Shown in pieces: positions 16,010-25,216 of a DNA stretch of 44,376 nucleotides. Origin of the DNA: Candidatus Uhrbacteria bacterium GW2011_GWC2_41_11 (GTDB taxonomy: Bacteria > Patescibacteriota > Patescibacteriia > UBA9934 > GWF2-40-263). The stretch lies in the NCBI GenBank assembly GCA_000996355.1, contig LCAH01000006.1, positions 1 to 44,376 on the forward strand, in the 5' to 3' direction. The notes under the pieces were generated by a model that saw only the letters and a program-made list of their open reading frames with translations, made no database searches and was not told where the DNA came from. Both the position numbers and the translations under genes were made by a program. Numbering within the stretch: position 1 is the stretch's first letter; each line of letters begins with the position of its first letter.

Positions 16010-17026
16010 TTACCCAAGGGTCGTCAACAACATTTTATTCGCTCGGATGTAGTCAATGGTTTTTTGAAGACCGTCTTCTAATCGAGTAAGGGGAAGCCAT
16101 CCGAGTTCTTTTGCTTTTCCAATATCCGGCAAACCAGATTCTTTCAAATATGGCATAGAATCGTCAAATACAACTTTGGAACTCGATCCAATAATATCAA
16201 TAATCATTTGTGCCACATCGAGAAGTCTAACATCGATATCGCTTCCAAGATTGACTGGTCCGATATTGGCAGGTGCCTGCATCAAGCGCATCATACCATC
16301 CACTATGTCATCAATATAACAAAGGGAGGACTTAAATGATTCATTTCCATAAATCACTACATCCTTTCCATCCAAGGCATTCAAAATAAAATCCGGAATC
16401 AAATGCCCTTGAAACAACTGCATACGCGGACCATATGTCCGAAAAATTCGAGCAATCTTTACATCAATTCCATGAACTTGTCGATATGTTTCAAACATCG
16501 TTTCCGAAAATCGGCGTCCTTCATCATAACAAGCTCGCGGAGTGAGATGCTCCACAATTCCCTCTTCGTCTTCCTGAAAAAATTTGCGGTCCTGCCTGCG
16601 GGAACCATAGATAGATGAACTGGAAGACAAAAAAACCTTTGACCGATATTTCACAGCTGTTTCAAGAACGTGATAATTTCCGATCGAATTCGCGAGAAGG
16701 GTCTGAATTTTAAACTGCTCGAACTGTTTGATAGAAGTCGGACAGGCAAGATGATAAATTTCCTGAATTCCCTGAAATGGAATCTTAAAAGCTGCAAGCT
16801 CTTGAAAACTTTCTAATGGAAACGGTTGATTAACATCAAGACGGAGAAATTGAAAATTTGGATGCGAAAGTAACCCTTCGATGTTCCGTACATGTGACGT
16901 CGCAAAATTATCAAGACAAATCACACGCGCATCATCACGTAAAAGGCGTTCACACAAATAGGAACCGATAAAACCTGCGCCGCCTGTCACAAGAACATTT
17001 TTTCTTTCAAATCCTTGGTCTGACAT
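16010..17026 (-). CDS. NAD-dependent epimerase, UXS-like with altered active site
   Basis: 338 aa extended SDR. The Rossmann motif is VTGGAGFIGS. Further motifs, HLACPTS, PRACYDEG, ARIFRTYGPRM and the substrate-binding FKSSLCYIDDIVDGM, place it closest to UDP-glucuronate decarboxylase (UDP-xylose synthase). Two active-site positions differ from the family as I know it. The Y-x3-K lysine is Arg171 (YDEGRR with Tyr167), and the usual STSEVYG is SSSSIYG. It may therefore be an epimerase with another substrate or an impaired enzyme. It heads the minus-strand glycan operon and probably supplies a nucleotide sugar to the downstream transferases. Confidence 0.8.
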   Translation of the reverse strand: MSDQGFERKNVLVTGGAGFIGSYLCERLLRDDARVICLDNFATSHVRNIEGLLSHPNFQFLRLDVNQPFPLESFQELAAFKIPFQGIQEIYHLACPTSIKQFEQFKIQTLLANSIGNYHVLETAVKYRSKVFLSSSSSIYGSRRQDRKFFQEDEEGIVEHLTPRACYDEGRRFSETMFETYRQVHGIDVKIARIFRTYGPRMQLFQGHLIPDFILNALDGKDVVIYGNESFKSSLCYIDDIVDGMMRLMQAPANIGPVNLGSDIDVRLLDVAQMIIDIIGSSSKVVFDDSMPYLKESGLPDIGKAKELGWLPLTRLEDGLQKTIDYIRANKMLLTTLG

Positions 17027-17056
17027 AGAAACAAAACATCAAATAAATACTATTTT

Positions 17057-17065
17057 AGTATAACA
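17057..17065 (-). promoter_or_regulatory. Extended -10 promoter of the glycan operon
   Basis: The minus strand reads TGTTATACT, about 30 nt upstream of the epimerase ATG. It lies inside the 12-mer TTCTGTTATACT that also precedes the AAA+ gene. There is no good -35, as expected for extended -10 promoters. It would begin transcription of the epimerase-to-GT4 operon. Confidence 0.45.
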
Positions 17066-17095
17066 GAAATCTTTCTTTAAACAGAACATTTTCCT

Positions 17096-19159
17096 TCACC
17101 AAGCTGCGACATTTAACCCATATCGATCCTTTTCATCAAAAGCAAAAAAACTTCCAAGGACCCGTCCTGAACGGTCAAACATCCGAACTTGCGGTCCGCC
17201 TCCTGGTCCTGCTCCTGTATAAATTTCCGCTGTGCCATCACGATCAAGATCTGCGACTTGAACGCGTACTCCCCCTCGAAATGTTTCATCAAAAGCAAAG
17301 AACGATCCAATAACGGTTCCATCTGCAGTAAATATTCGCACCTGCGGACCTCCTCCATTATCTGTTCCTGTGACAATCTCATCTTTTCCATCTCCATTTA
17401 GGTCTCCTGCGGACACAAAAATACCACGGTCATACGTCGAAGCATAAGCTTCGAATTCCGCTAAAAACGTCCCATCTGCACGAAATGCTCGCACAAACGG
17501 TTTTCCCCCAGAACCCAACGTAGCAAGAATCTCGTCTTTTCCATCCCCATCAAGATCCCCAGAAGCAATACGCACGCTTTTGCTCGTATGATCAAACGGA
17601 TAAAAAGAAAATAATTGTTTTCCAGATGAATCAAAAATACGAACTTCTCCCTCTCCTCCTTCATCCTGAGCTGTCAAAATTTCATCTAGATCATTGCCGT
17701 CAAAATCACCAGAGGACACAAAAATTCCAAAATGGTCATCTGATCCATACGCAAAAAACTGATTTCGTACCGTTTCATTTTTTTCAAAAATGCGCACCTG
17801 CGGTCCGCCTCCTGGTCCTGCTCCTGTGATAAATTCCTCTTGTCCATCTCCATCCAGATCCCCGGAAGCAAGACGTACTCCGCCTCTAAATTCAGACGCA
17901 TATGCCAAAAAGGTTCCAAACGAATTTCCATGACGATCGAATAATACAACTCGCGGTTCTCCTCCAGATGCTTCTGCGACTGCAAGGGAAAAATTTGGAG
18001 ATGAAACCGTCGAAGTTTGTAAAACCGCTGGAGCAAAACTTTTTGCCACGTTTAAGGCATTCATGATATTTAATCGCCCAGATCCAAGCTGTCCTGCGGA
18101 AGGACTATTTCGTTCCATGGTTGGATCGACAGATAATTGCAAAACCGTTCGAATTTGATCTGGTGAAAGTGTTGGGTAAGCCGCTTTTAATAAAGCAGCC
18201 GCACCGGCAACCATCGGAGCTGCGATGGATGTTCCAGACCAATATCCTCCATATAAATCCATTGTCTCTGGTGTAAGTCCGTCTTGATACATGGTTCCGA
18301 TAACATCGACTCCTGGAGCGGCTAAATCTGTGCAGTACGATCCATAATTCGAAAATGATGCTTTTCGATCTTCTTCGTCTGTGGCTGCAACTCCGATCAC
18401 TACATCAACCCCTTCTTTTGTCACAAAACACGCAGGATAAATAGGCTGTTCATTTAAATTTACCCCTCCATTTTCGTCATTTCCAACCGCTGCCACAACT
18501 GTCACTCCTTGCTCGTATGCATCTTGAACCGCTTGTAAAAAATCTTCATCAACCTCAAAACCGGTAAAACTCAAATTAATGACATCCGCTCCATTTTTTA
18601 CCGCATACTCAATGGCACGACGTGCTTTTGATGAGTCTCCAGAACCGATATTATTCAAAATACGCACAGACATGATCCGTACATGCCAATTAATACCAGC
18701 AATTCCTTCTCCATTATCTGTCACCGCTCCGATAATTCCAGCAATAACTGTTCCATGAGAAATTGCCCCTTGATCAAGCTGATCTACAGCGGAAATCGTT
18801 GGCTCAGGGGTCGCATCTCCATCCACAAAATCCCATCCGTGTATGTCATCAATAAATCCATTTCCATCATTATCTCGACCATCATTTGGAATTTCTCCAG
18901 GATTGATCCAAACATGGTTGGAAAGATCCGGGTGATCCAAATCTAGACCTGTATCAAGCACCGCGACGATCACTTCAGGAGATCCAGATGTCGTATCCCA
19001 GGCATCAAATGCATGAATAGTCCCTAAATACCATTGTTCATCTAATAATGAATCATTCGGCATTTTGGCAAACATGGTTCCTGGAATAAAAAACAAAATT
19101 GTAACCACGAAAAAATAAAAAGAATGTCTCTTTTTATTTTTTGACGTAAAAGAATTCAT
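17096..19159 (-). CDS. Secreted subtilisin-like (S8) protease with FG-GAP tail
   Basis: 687 aa. The signal peptide (FYFFVVTILFFIPGTMFA) is followed by a subtilase domain with an intact triad: Asp69 (VLDTGLDLDHPDL), His135 (SHGTVIAGI) and Ser311 (SGTSIAAPMVAGA), plus oxyanion Asn227. From about residue 395 to the end come about six FG-GAP-type repeats of roughly 50 residues, with core GDLDGDGKDEI and GGGPQVRIF. These probably form a Ca2+-binding beta-propeller. There is no obvious propeptide and no membrane anchor. The same tail occurs on the glycosidase-like protein at 26.2 kb. It is monocistronic, with a terminator separating it from the TPR gene upstream. Confidence 0.9.
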   Translation of the reverse strand: MNSFTSKNKKRHSFYFFVVTILFFIPGTMFAKMPNDSLLDEQWYLGTIHAFDAWDTTSGSPEVIVAVLDTGLDLDHPDLSNHVWINPGEIPNDGRDNDGNGFIDDIHGWDFVDGDATPEPTISAVDQLDQGAISHGTVIAGIIGAVTDNGEGIAGINWHVRIMSVRILNNIGSGDSSKARRAIEYAVKNGADVINLSFTGFEVDEDFLQAVQDAYEQGVTVVAAVGNDENGGVNLNEQPIYPACFVTKEGVDVVIGVAATDEEDRKASFSNYGSYCTDLAAPGVDVIGTMYQDGLTPETMDLYGGYWSGTSIAAPMVAGAAALLKAAYPTLSPDQIRTVLQLSVDPTMERNSPSAGQLGSGRLNIMNALNVAKSFAPAVLQTSTVSSPNFSLAVAEASGGEPRVVLFDRHGNSFGTFLAYASEFRGGVRLASGDLDGDGQEEFITGAGPGGGPQVRIFEKNETVRNQFFAYGSDDHFGIFVSSGDFDGNDLDEILTAQDEGGEGEVRIFDSSGKQLFSFYPFDHTSKSVRIASGDLDGDGKDEILATLGSGGKPFVRAFRADGTFLAEFEAYASTYDRGIFVSAGDLNGDGKDEIVTGTDNGGGPQVRIFTADGTVIGSFFAFDETFRGGVRVQVADLDRDGTAEIYTGAGPGGGPQVRMFDRSGRVLGSFFAFDEKDRYGLNVAAW

Positions 19160-19184
19160 AAAAAATATCGAACCTAAAACAAAA

Positions 19185-19206
19185 AGAATCTAAACATGCA
19201 GATTCT
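19185..19206 (-). terminator. Rho-independent terminator after the TPR gene
   Basis: On the minus strand the stem AGAATCT...AGATTCT (7 bp, 8-nt loop) is followed by TTTTTG. It closes the TPR gene and lies just before the S8 protease gene. Confidence 0.65.
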
Positions 19207-19226
19207 ATTGTATCAAATTCGAATCA

Positions 19227-19949
19227 TCACGACTTTTGCAAATTTTGTTCAGAAGAAAGCGCTTTACGTGCCTCTTGAATCAAAAGATCGATCGTTTGAT
19301 CATTTGAATCCAATTGTTTAGCAACCTGGTAATGAGAAATCGCTTCTTGATACAATCCCTGATCCGCATACCACTTTCCAAGACGAACAAGAAGTCCTGG
19401 AGTTTGACCAAGCGTTGCGATAGCTTCTTCAAGAAGTGGACCAATTTCAGAACGACGTGAGGAAAAACGTGTATCCAATAAATCAGCAAGTTTGATATAC
19501 GTTACCTCATAAGCTGAAATAGATACGGCTTTCCGCCAACTTTCTTCTGCCCCAACATCATCTCCCATTTCTAAAAGGGTTTGCCCTAAATTTTCCAACG
19601 CTGGTGCATCTTGTGGATGATCAGACAAAATGCGTTCGTACCACTCTTTCGCTCCGGCAAGATCACCGTACGCATATTTCAAATTACCCAACTCAAGCAT
19701 CTTACCAATATCCTGTGCAATTTCACTATCTGTCTGCATGGAAGATTCAAGCGTTTGAATCTCTGAAATGAGTTTAGCTTTACCTGTCTCATCCAATCCG
19801 CGTTCAACAAAAAGAATAAGAGAAGAGGAAAGGAGACGTGGTGTTTGTTTACGTATGTAATCCTGATACCAAAAAAAACCGACAACAAGAACAATAAGAA
19901 GAGCTAATCCAAATAACCAAATACGAAAGAAAAAAGATTTTTTATCCAT
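19227..19949 (-). CDS. Membrane-anchored TPR protein
   Basis: 240 aa. One N-terminal membrane segment (IWLFGLALLIVLVVGFFWY) is followed by an alpha-helical region with TPR-like repeats. Examples are GNLKYAYGDLAGAKEWYERILSDHPQ, PALENLGQTLLEMGD and LGKWYADQGLYQEAISHYQVAKQLDSN, written here in parts. TPRs are protein-protein interaction scaffolds, and here they would face outside the membrane. The ATG at 19949 is preferred to the ORF-track start because a TTGCTG-17-TACAAT promoter lies immediately upstream. It sits between the surface-protein gene and the S8 protease gene, suggesting a role in surface assembly or secretion, which is inferred only. Confidence 0.7.
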   Translation of the reverse strand: MDKKSFFFRIWLFGLALLIVLVVGFFWYQDYIRKQTPRLLSSSLILFVERGLDETGKAKLISEIQTLESSMQTDSEIAQDIGKMLELGNLKYAYGDLAGAKEWYERILSDHPQDAPALENLGQTLLEMGDDVGAEESWRKAVSISAYEVTYIKLADLLDTRFSSRRSEIGPLLEEAIATLGQTPGLLVRLGKWYADQGLYQEAISHYQVAKQLDSNDQTIDLLIQEARKALSSEQNLQKS

Positions 19950-19962
19950 AAAATATACATGG

Positions 19963-19991
19963 ATTGTAACGAAAAGCCTTGAATTCAGCAA
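19963..19991 (-). promoter_or_regulatory. Promoter of the TPR gene
   Basis: On the minus strand, -35 TTGCTG and -10 TACAAT are separated by exactly 17 nt. The predicted start is close to the ATG at 19949, so the leader would be very short. Confidence 0.5.
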
Positions 19992-20013
19992 GTTTAAACA
20001 AATGTTAGATACC

Positions 20014-20039
20014 AAAAACCCCGCCAAAGCGGGGTTTTT
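20014..20039 (-). terminator. Strong terminator after the giant surface protein
   Basis: The perfect stem AAAAACCCCGC-CAAA-GCGGGGTTTTT works in either direction. On the minus strand it closes the 1279-residue surface-protein gene and isolates the TPR gene. Confidence 0.9.
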
Positions 20040-20120
20040 GTCTTTTCAGCTAAACCGTTTCCAGAAATCTGGACGTATTTCAGTGAAAATAAGAATCGTT
20101 TTGTGTGTATCTAACAAAAG

Positions 20121-23100
20121 TTAGTACACGATTGTGCCACCCGTAACTGGAAGATTCTTAACGAAATCTCCATTCACGTTGTCGGCTTCGACATCGTCAT
20201 CCCAAGCAATAGCCTGGAGATCGTTGTCGTCATCGTCATAAGAGGCACAGTCTGGCGCACCTCCAGCGACACAGTCTTCAACAAGACCATCTGCCTCGGT
20301 CTCATCGATAATATCGATGCGGATCGAGTCGTCATCCGTTGAACTGGCACCTGTGGTGTCAATACGGAGAACGTAGGTCTTTGTTTCACCTGCTCCAATT
20401 TCTTCCACTGGAGTTGTGGCACTTGTTGCAAGGTCCAAGATCGCATATTTGAGATCTTGAGCAGCTGTACAAGCATCATCATCGGTTGTGTTGTCGAGGA
20501 AGAACCAGTCTGTTGCATCATCGAGCTTGGTAGATGGGTCTGCGTTGTCGTAGAATTCCCATTTTGTTGCACTACCAAGAGCAGAACAAATGTTCCAGTC
20601 TCCAGCTCCACCGTCTGTTGATGTCACCTTAAAGGTGATTGCATTCAAAGCAACATATCCACGAGAATCCGCGGAAACATTGAATCGGAACACTTCAGAG
20701 AGACCAGGAACGCTGGCACCTGATGGGCTACCGGAAGCCAAACTAATTGTTGGTTTGGTCTTACGGGCAACCATATCGTTGGCAACAACGTAGGTATCTA
20801 CATCATCTTCGGTGAGTGTTTCACCGGATCCAGCACCAATGGCTTCAAAATCTCCAATTGCACCTGTTGATTCCGCATCCAGGTTGAGCTGGATAGAACT
20901 GCCGGATGCAGCACCGGTCGAAGACACAGTTGCTGTATCAGCAGTCACGGACAATGTACGGGTGGAATCGGTTGGGACGTAGAAGTCAAGGTTATCAAAT
21001 ACCACTTTACCACCGGAAATAAATCCTGTTTTGGTTTGTGTGGCACCGGCTTTGTCCAAGTAACTGATTTTCACAGCAGAAGCAATACTGTCAGATCCAT
21101 CAGCTTCTCCACCATCTGCGCAGTCATCATCTGCATCAGCAGCGGCTGCAACACAGTTGCGGAGAGTCAATTTCTTAACCGTGAAAGCTTCGTCTGTAGC
21201 ATCAAACTTGTATTTTGCCATGGAAACTCCTGTGGAGGAACCAAGGATGATGGTGGATTTGGCTGTGGAACCATCAAGAGTGATGTCAAGATCACCTGTA
21301 CTTGCAATAACGATTGCAACCGCACCATCCGAGTTGTCATCAGACAATGTTGGATCGATCTGGTCACCATCTGCATCTTCAGCTGTTATATCTCCAGCTG
21401 CTGCGATGTAGAAGGCATATGCATCGTCCGTAGCACTTTCCGTGTCTTGGTTGCTGTAGTTACAGCGCAAGACCATCTTCGATGTCTCACCTGCTTCGAC
21501 AGACCAGTCAAAATCAGAGAATGTGACTTCGTCGTCAGAGTTCAAAGATTCTGGACCGTCAACCAATGCACCGGATTCGCTATCGTACACACTACAGGAA
21601 CTTACATGGTCTCCAACGTCGATATCGCCGTCGAGATCTGTAAAGGCTCCATCATTGTCACCCATGGCTGTGTATTTCACTTCAGTCACGGTGAGGTCAG
21701 ATGCACCTCCAGCTACAAATGAGAATCCAACTGTGTCAACATTGTTGGCACCTTTAACGTATGTTCCGCTTGACGGAGGTTCGGCAAGATCAACTGTCAA
21801 AGAAGCATCTGTAAGCGTGAAGTTGTTTCCACCAATATCCGAACTTGGAACAATGTCGTCGGCTGTACTCAATTCATCACCATTTGCATCTTCTGCCACT
21901 ATTGCACTCATATCGAGTGTCATAGAGTAGATATCTCCCTGGATTGCATCTGTGGAAATATCTGCAGTGATCATGAGATCAAGAGTCTCACCAGTCTGAA
22001 GAATTTGATCATCACTAAAGGTAAGTGTGTGGGTGATATCACTTGTATCATCGTATTCTTCTGGACCCATCCAAGTTGTACCATCTGTTTCACGGATGGT
22101 GATATCCTGGAGGTTTGGTTCGTCTGCACCGTCGTTGTACAAGTCTCCATCATCAGCTACAGGATCGGCATCACAACCAGAAGCTGATCCGTCTTCACAA
22201 GCAATGATCACAGCAAGTTCTTTGAGGTCTGTCCAGTTCTGAGCTGTGATGCTGAATTCCATAAACACCTGGTCATCACCATCGATCTGAACATCGTCAC
22301 TCGCAGGTCCATTGAAAGCAAATGTGAGTTCACCACCAATGATTGTTCCATAGGAACAGTCATCAGCTGAACTTGCACAGGAAGAACCTGTTTCATCATA
22401 TCCAGTAATATCTGCAGACATGTTGAAACCATAGTCACCACCAATAGCAAGAATGTCAGCTTCTTCTTCGATAGCTACATGAACGGTGTCATTAGCTTGT
22501 CCTCCGATATCAGCTGTGACTTTCAAAGTTGCACTCTTTCCTTCTGCGAGTTCAAGTGGGTTTGTGAGGATAAAAGCAACGAGATCACCACTCTGTTCAC
22601 CTGCAGCGAGCAACGTGTCGCTCTGCCAGAGGTCATAATTGGAATGATCTGGAGCATCGTCTACACGAACCGTGATGCGCTCAATAGAAGCAGCTTCGTC
22701 CTGAGCTTCAACCGTAAATTTGGCAATAACGGCACCTTCTTCTCCAATGGTTGGATCAGAAATTGTGCCTGTTTTGTCAACAACGATTGTACCAGCCTGA
22801 GTCTCAGAGAATGTCATGGTGTTTCCCGAGATCGAGAAATTACCACTGACGGTTGCAGAACTGGAAACAGAACTCTCCGAAGAGAGATAAAAGCTTGCGG
22901 TATCTCCACCGTTTGGTGCAGCAGCAATGTCTGCACGAACGGTAAGATATTTGGATTCGCCACTGGAAAGATCAATGTTCAACGCGCTGAAGGTGACTTC
23001 GCGTGTTGATGAGTTCACAGAACGTCCATCAGTCAAACGTGTACCATCATCATAGAGATACACATTGCCGAGGTTTCCAACGGCTCCAACACCACCCAAC

Positions 23101-23960
23101 TTGAAGACAAGCTGGTCAATGGATGCGGATCCGGAAGTTGCTGTAAATTTAATCTTTGTGAATGGGACGGAAGCAGCATCAGCTGGCACCGTGGCCGAAG
23201 CCGGGGTGTCAGATGCAAGACTCACGGAAAGGCCACCTGTGACCTCTTCACCGAGTTGAGCTACATCAACTAATACAGATTCTTGTCCCGAAACACTTGA
23301 TCCTGAGGTAACACCAGCAAGATCAATACTTGTTCCATCAAGGAGAACACGGTCCTGGTAGCGGTTTCCGCTCCATCCAGAACTGGTCACTTCTCGTTTT
23401 ACCCCGTTCCAAACGAGGTATTTTTTGTCAGACATTTTCACAAGCGCGCCATTGTAGGCATCACCTGCATCCATGAGAGACGTTCCAACTGTGTAATCGA
23501 CGAAGAACGTGTCCGAAACATCATCAATGAACGCGTTCCAGTCAGAACCAGCAAGACCTTGTGCTACCGATTCAGACTCGATCCAACGGATCTGGCCTTG
23601 TGGGGTAACAGCATAGGTTTTGGGATCGCTCTGGATTTTGATCCAGCGAGATCCTGGACGGTAGACAATGTTTCCCGCGAGTGGAATGGCGGCGAGTTCA
23701 CTGTCTGTAATCGTCTTCACGCTACTAAAATCGGAATACCATGTGTAATAGGTCTTTTCGTTTGGGAAAGCGTAGCGCGATCCATCTGCGGCGTAATAAT
23801 ACAACGTAGACAGAGTCGTTCCTTTGATTACATCTCCGGCAGAAGCCGCGGATGCGTTCGAAGGAAGAACGAATGCTGAAATCCCAACGGACCAAAAAAT
23901 GGTCGCGAGAGCAACAGCAACCGTAAAGGTGCGCTTTCCAAGTTTCAAAACATCGGTCAT
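20121..23960 (-). CDS. Giant secreted surface-layer-like repeat protein
   Basis: 1279 aa. The signal peptide runs to about residue 40 (VAVALATIFWSVGISAF...NASAAS). Next comes the module 'YAFPNEKTYYTWYSDFS' followed by TITDSELAAIPLAGN and YRPGSRWIKIQSDPKTYAV, which I know as a recurrent N-terminal module of Patescibacteria surface proteins. The rest is a chain of immunoglobulin-like beta domains of roughly 130 residues with recurring patterns (L..GE...L.V.ADI). Many Asp-rich loops (DADDDCADGGEADGSD) suggest Ca2+ binding. Base composition and codon choice are richer in G+C than the neighbours, as often seen in very highly expressed genes. It ends NLPVTGGTIVY with no membrane anchor. It is the likely main surface protein. 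Repeated duplication of domains is evident. Confidence 0.8.
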   Translation of the reverse strand: MTDVLKLGKRTFTVAVALATIFWSVGISAFVLPSNASAASAGDVIKGTTLSTLYYYAADGSRYAFPNEKTYYTWYSDFSSVKTITDSELAAIPLAGNIVYRPGSRWIKIQSDPKTYAVTPQGQIRWIESESVAQGLAGSDWNAFIDDVSDTFFVDYTVGTSLMDAGDAYNGALVKMSDKKYLVWNGVKREVTSSGWSGNRYQDRVLLDGTSIDLAGVTSGSSVSGQESVLVDVAQLGEEVTGGLSVSLASDTPASATVPADAASVPFTKIKFTATSGSASIDQLVFKLGGVGAVGNLGNVYLYDDGTRLTDGRSVNSSTREVTFSALNIDLSSGESKYLTVRADIAAAPNGGDTASFYLSSESSVSSSATVSGNFSISGNTMTFSETQAGTIVVDKTGTISDPTIGEEGAVIAKFTVEAQDEAASIERITVRVDDAPDHSNYDLWQSDTLLAAGEQSGDLVAFILTNPLELAEGKSATLKVTADIGGQANDTVHVAIEEEADILAIGGDYGFNMSADITGYDETGSSCASSADDCSYGTIIGGELTFAFNGPASDDVQIDGDDQVFMEFSITAQNWTDLKELAVIIACEDGSASGCDADPVADDGDLYNDGADEPNLQDITIRETDGTTWMGPEEYDDTSDITHTLTFSDDQILQTGETLDLMITADISTDAIQGDIYSMTLDMSAIVAEDANGDELSTADDIVPSSDIGGNNFTLTDASLTVDLAEPPSSGTYVKGANNVDTVGFSFVAGGASDLTVTEVKYTAMGDNDGAFTDLDGDIDVGDHVSSCSVYDSESGALVDGPESLNSDDEVTFSDFDWSVEAGETSKMVLRCNYSNQDTESATDDAYAFYIAAAGDITAEDADGDQIDPTLSDDNSDGAVAIVIASTGDLDITLDGSTAKSTIILGSSTGVSMAKYKFDATDEAFTVKKLTLRNCVAAAADADDDCADGGEADGSDSIASAVKISYLDKAGATQTKTGFISGGKVVFDNLDFYVPTDSTRTLSVTADTATVSSTGAASGSSIQLNLDAESTGAIGDFEAIGAGSGETLTEDDVDTYVVANDMVARKTKPTISLASGSPSGASVPGLSEVFRFNVSADSRGYVALNAITFKVTSTDGGAGDWNICSALGSATKWEFYDNADPSTKLDDATDWFFLDNTTDDDACTAAQDLKYAILDLATSATTPVEEIGAGETKTYVLRIDTTGASSTDDDSIRIDIIDETEADGLVEDCVAGGAPDCASYDDDDNDLQAIAWDDDVEADNVNGDFVKNLPVTGGTIVY

Positions 23961-24074
23961 AGCTCTTTTGTTTCTGCCCTTAATTTTACATGCTGAAGCA
24001 CGGCATGGACTTTTAATTGAAAAATTGCAAACGATCCCAGCTTGTCTGAGCCGACCTTTTACCGTTCACAAGGG

Positions 24075-24133
24075 GAGACACGCGAAACGCGTCTCTACCC
24101 TGATTTCCATCCCAATCTTTTGACGGAAATCAG
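24075..24133. repeat. Two hairpins upstream of the surface-protein gene
   Basis: Two adjacent inverted repeats: 'gagacacgcgaaacgcgtctc' (24075-24095, a stem with a 2-nt bulge), in two parts, and ctgatttcc/ggaaatcag (24100-24108 with 24125-24133, 9-bp perfect). They lie between the anti-sigma gene stop and the surface-protein start. The first looks like a REP-type palindrome. Neither has a T-tract, so terminator function is doubtful. Confidence 0.5.
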
Positions 24134-24145
24134 AGAAGAAAAACG

Positions 24146-25216
24146 TTATAAACTCACTTTAGTACTTATCTCTATTTCCATCGTCTGAATGGCAGATCCC
24201 ATTGATGTTAAATCTCCTTTCAATTGACTCACCATTTCTGAAACCCGACGGAATCCTCCTGCTGCAAAGAAATCCATAGCTTCGATCAAAGAACTTTCAA
24301 AATTTTGTAATGATCTTTTGAAAGACTCCGCATCTGTTCGATATTTTTCTTCGTTGTCGAGTGTTTGTGTATTTAAAACCTGTTCAATAACAGTGATACG
24401 TCCATAATAGGAATTCATGGTTGTTCGAATTTCTCCAAGATCACGCTGAAAGGTACTCTGAAGATAGACCGTTGTTGCGGGTTCAGGTGTTGCTTCATGT
24501 GTTGTCACAATCGCATCTGTCACCTGCTGTTTCGTTTCCTCAACAATCTGACGAGCTGCATCTACTTCTATTCGATGTTCATTCAAAGAAGGATTTTCTT
24601 CATTGCGCGCAAATACAGCTTCATATTCACCTACTTTGCGATCCACCACTTTTGCCATTTCAAAGGCTTCTTGAACATTTCCTGTTGTTGCTTGCACAAA
24701 TTCCTCGTTCACAGAAGCAATCTCTTGTTTAAAACCAGCAACCGCTTCATGCATACGAACATCTTTTGCTGTTCGATTTGATCCAGCAATATCCATAACC
24801 TCTTCCAAACGACGACTAGCAAACTCTGCATGCAATCGAGCACGTTGTTCATTGTTGGTAATAGCAAGGGTTAGCTGAACACGTTCTGTCGCAAGCTTAA
24901 CTGGATAAAGAAAATCTCCTGGCACACTGGAAAAAGAAGCATTCACGGTTGCAATCCATCCCATGAAGACCAAAGAAAAAAGCGAAGCTCCAATACTGAC
25001 TGGCCGAAGAAATGTTCGAAAAATTGTTTTCTCTATATAAGAAAAAAAATCTTTCCAAGAAAGTACGGGTGCGGACGGAAGGGTTGTTTGTTTAAAAGAC
25101 AATTGTTCAGCAAGGTGTTTCCATCCTTCTTCCATTTTTGAACGTTGAAAATCACCCCCAAATACAGGAGTGTCTTTTACTTGTTTGAGAAGATGGAGAA
25201 GTTCTTTTTCATTCAT
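24146..25216 (-). CDS. DUF5667-type membrane anti-sigma-factor candidate
   Basis: 356 aa. A cytosolic N-terminus of about 75 residues is followed by one membrane helix (PVSIGASLFSLVFMGWIATV) and a long helical extracytoplasmic part. That part holds the DUF5667 signature 'PGDFLYPVKLATERVQL' and RARLHAEFASRRLEEV. The helical, charged C-terminal region may form coiled coil. The gene overlaps the sigma-factor gene as ATGA, the usual arrangement for a sigma/anti-sigma pair. The extracytoplasmic part would sense an envelope signal. The role is inferred from topology and synteny. Confidence 0.75.
   Translation of the reverse strand: MNEKELLHLLKQVKDTPVFGGDFQRSKMEEGWKHLAEQLSFKQTTLPSAPVLSWKDFFSYIEKTIFRTFLRPVSIGASLFSLVFMGWIATVNASFSSVPGDFLYPVKLATERVQLTLAITNNEQRARLHAEFASRRLEEVMDIAGSNRTAKDVRMHEAVAGFKQEIASVNEEFVQATTGNVQEAFEMAKVVDRKVGEYEAVFARNEENPSLNEHRIEVDAARQIVEETKQQVTDAIVTTHEATPEPATTVYLQSTFQRDLGEIRTTMNSYYGRITVIEQVLNTQTLDNEEKYRTDAESFKRSLQNFESSLIEAMDFFAAGGFRRVSEMVSQLKGDLTSMGSAIQTMEIEISTKVSL

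Noticed and set aside
19999-20134. Inverted copies of TGTTAGATAC around the terminator at 20.0 kb
   Set aside because: Only about 10 bp, no target-site duplication or transposase; probably chance or part of the terminator surroundings.
20121-20160. LPVTG near the C-terminus of the giant surface protein as a sortase signal
   Set aside because: Only a few residues follow it; there is no hydrophobic segment or basic tail, so sortase anchoring is not supported.
21036-21722. 228-aa plus-strand ORF opposite the giant surface protein
   Set aside because: Antisense shadow of a well-supported gene with signal peptide and repeats; Cys-rich random-looking translation.
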